Below are positions 16,711 to 25,149 of a stretch of 64,000 nt of DNA, piece by piece. A program made the position numbers and the translations under genes. The DNA comes from JAXGXQ01 sp040772685 (GTDB taxonomy: Bacteria > Bacillota > Clostridia > Saccharofermentanales > UBA5734): positions 62,001-126,000 of the forward strand of contig JAXGXQ010000001.1 in the NCBI GenBank assembly GCA_040772685.1, read 5' to 3'. The first letter of the stretch is position 1; the number at the start of each line of letters is the position of its first letter. The notes beneath the pieces were generated by a model. It made no database searches and was not told the origin of the DNA. It worked only from the letters and a program-made list of their open reading frames with translations.

Positions 16711-18098
16711 TGGCGGGAATAGGTTTTGAATTGAAAAAAATCTTCCGCAATCAAACTGTGATCAGCCGCGTCCAGGGTTACTCGTATGCGGCGATGGTTT
16801 CAGCCGGTCCAATGCTGATCAGCATTTCAATGCTATTCACGCAAAGACGGCTGCTTAGGCTGGCGGATGTTTCCATTCACGATCGGGAGTTGATCAGCGC
16901 CACCATCATGTACGCTTTCATTTTCGCGCTGATTCTGGTCAGCGGACCATCCATAATCGTAACCCGTTTCATCGCCGATCAGATCTACGTCGGGCGGAGG
17001 AAGGGTATCCTTTCCTCTCTTCTGGGAATGACAGCTTTAACCATCGTAATCGGGGCAGTTGCAGGCTTCTTTTTCCTACGCGGCTCACCCTTGCCCTTTA
17101 GCCAGAAAATTACAGCTTATCTATTATTTATCGAACTGATCATTCTCTATTTGCAAATGGTTTATGTGACAGCTGTCAAAAACTACAAAGCTGTGTCGCT
17201 TGCCTTCGCGAGTGGCTTTGGCTTGTCGTTGCTGCCGGTAATTCTGCTGCTGTTTGTTAAACTACCGCCTGTGGAGACGACAATTGCTGGAATAAATCTT
17301 GGGTTCATGGTTAGTATTGCTTTGCTGTTGAGTGTTATCAAGAGCCATTTTCATGGATTGAATGAGGAAGTCTTAGCCTTCGGGCGCTATTTCTATCGTT
17401 TGCCGCGTCTGTTCTGCGCTAACTTATTCTATAACCTGGCACTTTTTGCCCACAACATAATATTCTGGCTGTTTTCGAATAATCCTGTCCGTCTGGAAAA
17501 CACCTATACATTCCTGCAACCATACGATATGGCATCTTTTTTCGCGATTCTCACAGTACTTCCCGCTATGGTTCTGTTTGTGATCAAAATCGAGACAGCT
17601 TTTTACGAGAAATACATTATTTATACGAAAGCAATTTCTGAAGGCAGTACCTTTCAACGAATCAGGCAGGCAAGGGACGAGATGCTGCAGGTACTTACTA
17701 GAGACCTGACCAGCATATTCGAGGTTCAGTTCATCGTCAGTGTGATCATTGCGACTCTGGGCACAAAAATTCTGCTGCCGCTGTTGGGAATGGATTCACA
17801 AACAATCGAATTGTTCCCGATTCTATGTTTAGGTTTTTATCTATCGTTAATGACCTTCATTATCGTCACGATATTGCTGTATTTTGACGCTCAGAAAGAA
17901 AGCTTCCGGATTATGGGACTCCTTCTGACCGCAACCTCAACGTTGACATTTCTGCTTTTGCCACTTGGTGAAAACTTCTATGGCCTGGGCTTCGCTGTGG
18001 GTACATTCGCGGCACTGCTCTATGCTATCCGCAGCCTTTCAGTATTAATGAACCAGATCGATTTCCACTTGTTCAGCAGAAGGGAAGATGTCCGATGA
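16710..18098 (+). CDS. pelG: PelG-like polytopic membrane protein (exporter subunit)
   Basis: This 462-residue integral membrane protein has about 12 predicted helices and starts with the characteristic MAGIGFELKKIF of PelG. PelG is a MOP-superfamily, Wzx-like protein thought to move the nascent Pel chain across the membrane together with PelD, PelE and PelF. The ATG at 16710 shares one base with the pelF stop (TGATG); an in-frame TTG lies 3 nt before it. The gene overlaps cotH by 4 nt. Confidence 0.92.
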   Translation: MAGIGFELKKIFRNQTVISRVQGYSYAAMVSAGPMLISISMLFTQRRLLRLADVSIHDRELISATIMYAFIFALILVSGPSIIVTRFIADQIYVGRRKGILSSLLGMTALTIVIGAVAGFFFLRGSPLPFSQKITAYLLFIELIILYLQMVYVTAVKNYKAVSLAFASGFGLSLLPVILLLFVKLPPVETTIAGINLGFMVSIALLLSVIKSHFHGLNEEVLAFGRYFYRLPRLFCANLFYNLALFAHNIIFWLFSNNPVRLENTYTFLQPYDMASFFAILTVLPAMVLFVIKIETAFYEKYIIYTKAISEGSTFQRIRQARDEMLQVLTRDLTSIFEVQFIVSVIIATLGTKILLPLLGMDSQTIELFPILCLGFYLSLMTFIIVTILLYFDAQKESFRIMGLLLTATSTLTFLLLPLGENFYGLGFAVGTFAALLYAIRSLSVLMNQIDFHLFSRREDVR

Positions 18099-19816
18099 AA
18101 AAACAATTGCAAATTATCCTGTTTCTGCTGGTACTGTTTTCTTTGCTGGGCTGGCGGGCGGTCAGGGATCTGAACGATAATCTGGCAGAAACCAGCAAAA
18201 AACCAGCTGATTTGCTCTGGGATCTTGGTATTGTTTCAGCGGAAGCTAAGCCGCTGACTGATAACCGGGCCTTATATGGCGACGCCGCCGACGATTCAGA
18301 GGTTTTCCCTTTATATGTAGTTGTTCTGCCAACGAAGACAGAGGATGGCGAAACTGTAACTTTCTCTGATCTTAACGCGATTACTGATTACAGAATAGCC
18401 AAGCCCCGTCTGAACGCATTTACAACTGCTGACAGGCAAGAAGCGTTGGATTTTGCCGCGGGCTCACTCAGCGGCAACTCGACAATCACATTGCGCGGTC
18501 ATTCAACCCTGACTTCGGAAAAGAAATCCTACAAGATCAGACTGAACTCCGAAACCAAGGCCTGGCAAGGGCAGATGACCATAAACCTTAACAAGCACCC
18601 CAATGATGAAAGCCGCATGCGCAATAAGATCGCTTTTGATCTGTTGCGCCTTATCCCTGACTTGACCAGTATGCAGAGCCGCTTTGTGCATCTACAAGTT
18701 CTGGACCTCTCAGAAACAGCCGACCTAGATACCTTTACTGATTACGGATTATTTACGCAGATTGAGCAGGGCAATGAATTATTTCTTAAGACACATGGAC
18801 TGGATCAAAACGGCAATCTCTATAAGGTCAATTATTTTGAATTTCATGCCGGGATTACACAACTGAAAAATGTCGATGACCCAAACTATGATGCAGCAAA
18901 ATTTGATGAAATTCTGGGAATCGGTGCCGGCAGGAATCATCTCAAGCTCCTGCAAATGATTGCAGATGTCAATAATGGTGCTCTTGATATCGATAAGATT
19001 CTGGATAAACATTTTTGCCGTGACAATTATTTTGCCTGGCTTGCCTTTAATATCCTGGTTGGCAATTACGACACACAGACCCAGAATTACTACCTTTACA
19101 GCCCCCACGATTCTCTGACCTGGTATTTCCTGCCGTGGGACTATGACGGCAGCATGGTCTACCGCCAGTTTAAAGATGTCGACGGCAACCCGGCCCAACT
19201 GATCGGGGTTGCCAATTACTGGAGCAATGTTCTGCATTCACGTGTTTTCCGGCAAGCGCATAACCTGAATGAACTAAACCAAAAACTTGACGAGCTTTAC
19301 AACATCTTGGGAAAAGGTGCGATTAATGCACTTGTTGCCAGATATCAGCCGCTGATTGAACAGTACTACCTGAATAACCCCGGCTTCAGCCAGGAGTTCA
19401 CCGCAGCCGAATTCTATGAAAATCTTGACACAATCCGGGCAATTGTACAGCACAATTACGAGCTGTATTACGCCAGTATTGAAAAACCGATGCCGATCTT
19501 TCTGGGCGAAACTGAAGCTACTACTGATGGTACACGCTTCTTCTGGTCATCGTCCTTTGATCTGCAGGGCGATAGGATCAGTTACACATTACAGATAAGT
19601 AAAAACAGCAGATTTACGGATATTGTTTACACAAAAAGCCGACTTACAGCCACAACTTTCACAGTTGCACTTGAACCGGGCGAATATTACTGGCGCGTAT
19701 TTGTCACAGACAGTAAGGGAGAACGCCAGCGGGCCTTTGATGTCTACTGGGAAAACGCGGCAGACCGCAACATCCATACGGGAATCTACGGCATCAGGAA
19801 AATAAGTGTGAAATAA
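18095..19816 (+). CDS. cotH: CotH-family protein kinase, exported
   Basis: This 573-residue protein has an N-terminal signal anchor (residues about 4-22) and a CotH kinase-like domain. Typical motifs are RGHSTLTSEKKSYKIRL (glycine/lysine region), NILVGNYDTQTQNYYLY (catalytic-loop equivalent) and FLPWDYDGSM (metal-binding Asp). A C-terminal beta-rich region (about 480-560) resembles an Fn3-like domain. CotH in Bacillus phosphorylates spore-coat proteins; outside spores, CotH proteins occur in exopolysaccharide loci with unknown targets. It overlaps pelG by 4 nt, so it belongs to the Pel transcription unit. Confidence 0.88.
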   Translation: MKKQLQIILFLLVLFSLLGWRAVRDLNDNLAETSKKPADLLWDLGIVSAEAKPLTDNRALYGDAADDSEVFPLYVVVLPTKTEDGETVTFSDLNAITDYRIAKPRLNAFTTADRQEALDFAAGSLSGNSTITLRGHSTLTSEKKSYKIRLNSETKAWQGQMTINLNKHPNDESRMRNKIAFDLLRLIPDLTSMQSRFVHLQVLDLSETADLDTFTDYGLFTQIEQGNELFLKTHGLDQNGNLYKVNYFEFHAGITQLKNVDDPNYDAAKFDEILGIGAGRNHLKLLQMIADVNNGALDIDKILDKHFCRDNYFAWLAFNILVGNYDTQTQNYYLYSPHDSLTWYFLPWDYDGSMVYRQFKDVDGNPAQLIGVANYWSNVLHSRVFRQAHNLNELNQKLDELYNILGKGAINALVARYQPLIEQYYLNNPGFSQEFTAAEFYENLDTIRAIVQHNYELYYASIEKPMPIFLGETEATTDGTRFFWSSSFDLQGDRISYTLQISKNSRFTDIVYTKSRLTATTFTVALEPGEYYWRVFVTDSKGERQRAFDVYWENAADRNIHTGIYGIRKISVK

Positions 19817-19831
19817 ACATGAGGTGCAATT

Positions 19832-20554
19832 GTGTATTTTGAAGGCAAACAAGTTCGTCAGGAACTAAAGTACGCTATCAGTGAATATGAGTATGCCTGC
19901 CTGCGACCAAGACTGGCGGCTGCCATGAAGCTTGATGGCAACGCCGGTGCTTCTGGTGAGTACAGAATCACCAGTCTGTATTTTGACAATCAGCAAAACG
20001 ATGCTTTTTATGAAAAAGAATCGGGAGATTACCGTCGCGCCAAGTACCGGATCAGGATTTATAACGGCGAAAATGACATGATGCGTCTGGAGCTGAAGGA
20101 GAAGTTTGGTCAGTCAACGGCTAAAACAAGCTGCCGCATAAATCCCGAAATATACCAGGCTGTACTGCAAAACAGGCTGCTTTATGAAGCAGTGGCGAAG
20201 GATCCGTTTCTGCGTCTGTTCTTCCTGAAGGTCAAATTAGAGCGGCTGCGCCCGTGCGTAATTGTTGATTATATTCGTGAGCCATATATATTTCAGAGCT
20301 GTAATGTCAGGATCACCTTCGATAAAAGACTGCGCACCGTAGTTAACAGCGTCGACATGTTTGCGTCCAACCAGCTGTATCTGACTCCTTCCGGTTACGG
20401 CGATATGATTCTGGAAGTCAAGTACGATGACTATCTGCCTGAGTTTATCCGGAGGCTGTTAGCAATGAAACAGCAGCAGAAACTGGCGATTTCAAAATAC
20501 TCGATCTGCCGCAGTACGAAAAACGCCTTAAACTGGCAGGAGGATGTCTTATGA
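19832..20554 (+). CDS. VTC-domain (polyphosphate polymerase-like) protein
   Basis: This 240-residue protein is a triphosphate-tunnel-type VTC domain. Recognisable segments are QELKYAISEYEY, YRITSLYFDNQQNDAFYEK, YRRAKYRIRIYNG, LELKEKFGQSTAKTSCRI and LEVKYDDYLPEFIR, rich in the alternating Lys/Arg/Glu residues that line the tunnel. VTC4 in yeast makes polyphosphate from ATP; the activity of bacterial VTC proteins in this setting is not established. A GTG start follows GAGGTG. Between CotH and DUF4956 proteins it forms a frequently seen triad, and it overlaps the next gene by 4 nt. Confidence 0.88.
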   Translation: MYFEGKQVRQELKYAISEYEYACLRPRLAAAMKLDGNAGASGEYRITSLYFDNQQNDAFYEKESGDYRRAKYRIRIYNGENDMMRLELKEKFGQSTAKTSCRINPEIYQAVLQNRLLYEAVAKDPFLRLFFLKVKLERLRPCVIVDYIREPYIFQSCNVRITFDKRLRTVVNSVDMFASNQLYLTPSGYGDMILEVKYDDYLPEFIRRLLAMKQQQKLAISKYSICRSTKNALNWQEDVL

Positions 20555-21207
20555 CTTTCCAGGATATTTTCAAAAAAGCTTTCCTCGAGAATGTTCAGAG
20601 CCTGTCCCTGCCGACGGCTATACTGACGATGCTTTTTGCAACACTTTTCGGCCTGGTGGTTTTTCAGACCTACCGCAGATGTTTTTCAGGTGTGATATAC
20701 AGCAAGAACTTCAATATTTCACTAGTTGTTGTCACAGTCTTAACCGCCGTGATTGTGATAACCCTGGCGACCAATGTCGTGCTTTCTCTTGGCATGGTAG
20801 GCGCGCTAAGTATCGTCCGCTACCGAACCGCGATTAAAGAACCGATAGATATCGCCTATATTTTCTGGTCAATCACTGTCGGGATTGTCTGCGGCGCTGG
20901 TCTTTACGTATTTGCCGCCCTTGCAGTTGTACTCATAAGTGCCGTTTTCTTTCTGATGAAGAGAATCAGTGATAAGGAAACCCAGTACATCGTCATTATT
21001 AATCTTGAAAAAAGCGCCTATAAGGAAGTGCAGGATCTGCTGGCGGAAACGCGCTACATTTTGCGTTCCAAGGTAATTAGCAAGAACGAAATGGAGTTGG
21101 TAATAGAAATTGATACAAAAAGCGACAAGAACATGTTTGTCAACCGTTTATCAGAAATACCCAATGTAAGCAATGTTTCACTGGTCAATTATAAAACCGG
21201 TATGTAG
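20551..21207 (+). CDS. DUF4956 family membrane protein
   Basis: This 218-residue protein has about four membrane helices (residues 20-140) and a small C-terminal cytosolic ferredoxin-like domain. The family signature GALSIVRYRTAIKEP is visible. The function is unknown; members accompany VTC and CotH genes, which suggests a role in channelling or regulating the VTC product or in assembling the exopolysaccharide machinery. ATG overlaps the VTC stop codon (ATGA). Confidence 0.85.
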   Translation: MTFQDIFKKAFLENVQSLSLPTAILTMLFATLFGLVVFQTYRRCFSGVIYSKNFNISLVVVTVLTAVIVITLATNVVLSLGMVGALSIVRYRTAIKEPIDIAYIFWSITVGIVCGAGLYVFAALAVVLISAVFFLMKRISDKETQYIVIINLEKSAYKEVQDLLAETRYILRSKVISKNEMELVIEIDTKSDKNMFVNRLSEIPNVSNVSLVNYKTGM

Positions 21208-21295
21208 TCATTGAACCGGATGCGGAGCAATTTTCGAAGACCGAGCGCCTCAAATAAGGCAATGAGGCAGCAGACAAATCATCGAGGTAATAGAA

Positions 21296-24200
21296 ATGAG
21301 CAAATTATACAAAGCTTTATTTAAGGTTATGGGGCTGTTTCTGACGGTCTGCCTGTTGCTGGCTGCGGTGCCGGCCGCCGGGCCGGTGCGGGCTGCCGCA
21401 GCCCCTTCGGCCCGGGTATTATTCACATTTGACGACGGCTGGAAAGGACAGATCGATAATGCGCTGCCTGTCCTGGAAGCGGCCGGTTTCAAAGCCACGG
21501 CCTATGTCAACAGTAAAACTATTCTTGGCAGTTCAGCCAGCTTTATGCGTAAGGCTGATCTGGAGATTCTGTATGAAAAGGGCTGGGATATCGGCAACCA
21601 TACAACAACCCATGAAAGCACACAGGATATTGATCCTGCAACGATGGAAAAACTGACTTATGAGTATCTGAACAACCAGAACTGGATCATTGACAACGTC
21701 GGCGCCAGAGGTGCGCGGCATATTGCCTATCCTTCCGGCCTGTTTGTACCGGATTACCTGCCGATTCTGCGCGGCATCGGCGCTTTGACAGCCCGCACAA
21801 CTGTTCAGGTGAACCAGGTGACCCCAATCGAAAATCCTGACACCTACTATTTGCTGCCGATCAAGTCTGTCAGCAGCAAGACTGCCGACAGTATTGTACG
21901 AACAAAGACGGCTATCGACAAAGCTGTGAGAGACGGCAGCACTGTGATTCTGATGCTGCACGACGTCCTGGAGGCTTATGGCACTTCCAGTCCAACCACG
22001 ACCACAGCGGATCTGCAGAGCCTGGTCGATTATGTCAAAAGCTATGTCGACAGCGGTTCGCTTCAGGTTCAGACAATCAGTGAGTGGTATCAGGACCAGA
22101 TCGAAGCCAGACCGCTGACACCCGTGACTCCGCCCGCACCTATTGTAGCCGTGAATGATGCTATCGACACAGTAACCGGGCTGACGATGACTATGGAGTA
22201 CAGCCTTGACGGCGCTGGTTATGTTTCCTATGTCAAAAGTGTCTTTGATAATCTGAATCTGACAGGCAACCATCAGCTGGCCATCCGCTATAAGGCGGTC
22301 GGTATTAATCCCGCAGGTCCCGCAGCGATGCTAGTCTTCACAAAAGATGAGACTGAGCCGGCCGGCAGGGTGATTTTTACCTTTGATGACGGCTGGAAGA
22401 GCCAGATTACCTATGCGCTGCCGATTCTGGCCGATGCCGGTTTCAGTGCTGTTGCTTATGTCAACCGTGATTCAATAATTGGCACTAACCCTGTTGAGAT
22501 GCGACTAAGTGACCTGCAAATACTCTATAACAATGGCTGGGACATCGGCAACCACACAACGGTGCACGACAGCACTATGGAAACTGACCCCGAAACCATT
22601 GCCAGATTAACCGACGAGTACCGGGATAACCAGAATTGGATCATTGAATCTCTGGGAACCCGCGGTGCCTATCATGCATGTTACCCTTCCGGTTCCTATC
22701 AGCCGGAATATATTGAAATCCTGAAGGGAATCGGTGCGCTGACTGCCCGTACGACAGTACAGGCTAATGTAGTGACACCGCTTACCAATCCAGATGATTA
22801 TTACAAGCTGACAAACAAATCAGTCAGCAGCAATATCGGCAGTATTGACCGTGCCAAAACAGCAATTGATAACGCTGTCAACGACGGCACAACTGTTATT
22901 CTGATGTTGCACAAGGTTGAACCGGAGCCTGGCAGCCTGATCACAACTGTGGCAGATTTCCAAGTGTTGGTCGACTATGTCAAATATTATACTGACCGCA
23001 ACAAAATTAAAACCGTGACAATGAGCGAATGGTACTTTGAGCAGACCGGCAAAAATGAACCGGCGCCGATTACACCTCCGCTGCCGGCTGTAACAGCAGA
23101 TGATGTATACAATACTGTGACCGGCATGGCGCACGGCATGGAGTACAAGCTCGACAGCGCTGACTGGGTGGCATACGAACCTGCCGTCTTCAACGCGCTG
23201 GATTTTGCCGGCGAGCATACGCTCGAAGTGCGTTTTGCGGCATTCGGAGTCAACCCGGCCGGTCCGATCAAAACCCTTGTATTCACAACCAATTCCACGA
23301 CCCCTGGCGTCGCGGCGGCCAAGGTGCTGTTTACGTTTGACGGCGGTTGGAGCGGACAGCTTGATTATGCGATGCCGATACTGAAAGCGGCTGGATTTGC
23401 CGCTACAACCTACGTCATGAAGGACGCTGTCCTGAACGATTCAAACTATGAACCGGATCTTCTGGACCTCTCCGATTTACTGACTTTGCGTAATAACGGC
23501 TGGGATATCGGCAATCATACGGTGGAACATTATGATTATGGAGACAGAACTGATCCGGAGTCGCTGGCCAGACTGCGCATTGAGTATGAGGAAAACCAGA
23601 GCTGGATCCTGAGTGCGACTGGTTCCGCCGGAGCTCGACATGTTGCGTATCCTTCCGGCAAGTACTCGCAGGAGCTGATAGAGATTCTTCAACAGATCGG
23701 CACGCTGACCGGCCGTACAACGCAGGAAGCGAATCAGGAAATCCCGATAACCGATTACAATGACTTCTACAAGCTGCCTTGCGAGCCCTTCTCGAGCGAC
23801 CCGAGATACAACGATCTGCAAGGTGTGAAGAACGCCGTTGATTCCGCTATCACCAGCGGTTCAACAGTCATTATTTTTATGAATCAGGTGCTGCCTGATT
23901 ACGTTGATGGAAATGTGACCGTGGCTCAACTGCAAGCGGCCATTGATTACATTAAAGCCTATGTGGATCAGGGCAAGGTCAGCGTAATGACGATTAGTGA
24001 ATGGTATGACTGGCAGCAGGCACATTATCCGCTCGATCCGCCGGTAATTGTACCGGTGACACCGCCGGCGCCGCCTGTCACTAACGATGACGAGGCCAAC
24101 ACAGTAACCGGCCTGACAACCGCAATGGAGTACAAGCTGGACGGCTCGGCAGATTACGTCAGGTATGATGAAACAGCCTTCGCAGCGCTCGATTTCAGCG

Positions 24201-25009
24201 GTGAACACACCCTGCTGGTGCGTTATGCGGCCGAGGGAATTAACCCCTTCGGACCGGACACGGCACTGGTATTCACTACTAATCCGTTGGTTCTGACACC
24301 ACCGTCCAACCCAGTCGCTATTGCAACTTCACACGACCGCATCAGCCTGAGCTGGGGCGCTGTCCAGGGCGCCACCCGCTACGAAGTTGAACGCAAGCTC
24401 GGAGAAGACGGCACCTTCACAGTGGTTGCCAGAACAACCACAACTAGCTTCCTTAACACCGGCCTGTTAACTAACAGGACATATTTCTACAGAATCCGCG
24501 CCTATGCAGAAATTACACCAGCGTATGTGTACAGTGAGTTTTCCGCGATTGTTTCAGCCACTCCCAGACTCAGTACGCCAACCGGTCTCAAAGCTAACAA
24601 GATTACCGCTACTAGTGCCAAACTAACCTGGAGGGGCGTTTCAGGTGCAACCCGTTATGAACTGGAACGTAAGATCGGGGAAGGCGGCACCTACACCCTG
24701 CTTTCAACAGTAAGCAAAAGCAACATTGACGTTACCGGCTTAACTCAAGGTACGACCTACTACTTCAGGGTACGAGCCTACAAACTGGTAAATAATGTCA
24801 AGGAGTACAGTGACTATTCCAATGAACTAAGGTTTACAACACCCGCCCGTAAGCTTAGTGCTTTCGGCAAATTAGTGCAGTCTTTTCAGGATTCGATGCA
24901 GATCAGCAGTTTTTCACAAAGAACCAGCCTGACTATCGCTACCACTCTGGTTGCAAGAAATACCATGCTATTGCTGAAGTCATTGTTGGGTATTAAGGCG
25001 CTGCGTTAA
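21296..25009 (+). CDS. Secreted triple-repeat CE4 polysaccharide deacetylase with DUF4073-like and Fn3 domains
   Basis: This 1237-residue protein has a signal peptide (residues 1-34) and no sorting motif at the C-terminus. Three CE4-like units start near residues 41, 359 and 677. Units 1 and 2 have TFDDGW (Asp 46/47 and 364/365), IGNHTTxH and a MLH motif. Unit 3 reads FTFDGGW (Asp 682, Gly 683) and has FMNQV in place of MLHDV, so it lacks two key residues and may be inactive. Each unit is followed by a beta-rich module with a repeated TVTG...MEYxLD pattern, DUF4073-like. Two Fn3 domains (about 1000-1085 and 1095-1185) follow. It probably trims acetyl groups from the exported polymer or binds it. 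It lies 88 nt after the DUF4956 gene. Confidence 0.88.
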   Translation: MSKLYKALFKVMGLFLTVCLLLAAVPAAGPVRAAAAPSARVLFTFDDGWKGQIDNALPVLEAAGFKATAYVNSKTILGSSASFMRKADLEILYEKGWDIGNHTTTHESTQDIDPATMEKLTYEYLNNQNWIIDNVGARGARHIAYPSGLFVPDYLPILRGIGALTARTTVQVNQVTPIENPDTYYLLPIKSVSSKTADSIVRTKTAIDKAVRDGSTVILMLHDVLEAYGTSSPTTTTADLQSLVDYVKSYVDSGSLQVQTISEWYQDQIEARPLTPVTPPAPIVAVNDAIDTVTGLTMTMEYSLDGAGYVSYVKSVFDNLNLTGNHQLAIRYKAVGINPAGPAAMLVFTKDETEPAGRVIFTFDDGWKSQITYALPILADAGFSAVAYVNRDSIIGTNPVEMRLSDLQILYNNGWDIGNHTTVHDSTMETDPETIARLTDEYRDNQNWIIESLGTRGAYHACYPSGSYQPEYIEILKGIGALTARTTVQANVVTPLTNPDDYYKLTNKSVSSNIGSIDRAKTAIDNAVNDGTTVILMLHKVEPEPGSLITTVADFQVLVDYVKYYTDRNKIKTVTMSEWYFEQTGKNEPAPITPPLPAVTADDVYNTVTGMAHGMEYKLDSADWVAYEPAVFNALDFAGEHTLEVRFAAFGVNPAGPIKTLVFTTNSTTPGVAAAKVLFTFDGGWSGQLDYAMPILKAAGFAATTYVMKDAVLNDSNYEPDLLDLSDLLTLRNNGWDIGNHTVEHYDYGDRTDPESLARLRIEYEENQSWILSATGSAGARHVAYPSGKYSQELIEILQQIGTLTGRTTQEANQEIPITDYNDFYKLPCEPFSSDPRYNDLQGVKNAVDSAITSGSTVIIFMNQVLPDYVDGNVTVAQLQAAIDYIKAYVDQGKVSVMTISEWYDWQQAHYPLDPPVIVPVTPPAPPVTNDDEANTVTGLTTAMEYKLDGSADYVRYDETAFAALDFSGEHTLLVRYAAEGINPFGPDTALVFTTNPLVLTPPSNPVAIATSHDRISLSWGAVQGATRYEVERKLGEDGTFTVVARTTTTSFLNTGLLTNRTYFYRIRAYAEITPAYVYSEFSAIVSATPRLSTPTGLKANKITATSAKLTWRGVSGATRYELERKIGEGGTYTLLSTVSKSNIDVTGLTQGTTYYFRVRAYKLVNNVKEYSDYSNELRFTTPARKLSAFGKLVQSFQDSMQISSFSQRTSLTIATTLVARNTMLLLKSLLGIKALR

Positions 25010-25149
25010 ACGATATCAACCGAACTGAACCGCAGCCGCTGGCACAGGCGGCTGCGGTAATCGGCAGCCAAAGATGAGATGCACTGGTTCCATGAAATTC
25101 TGCGGTACATGATGTAAGTGATATTCACGAAAACTGTGAGGTGCGCAAA

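Noticed and set aside
21533..22273. 246-codon antisense ORF in the triple deacetylase gene
   Set aside because: The sense frame carries three clear CE4 repeats; the antisense product has no recognisable domain.
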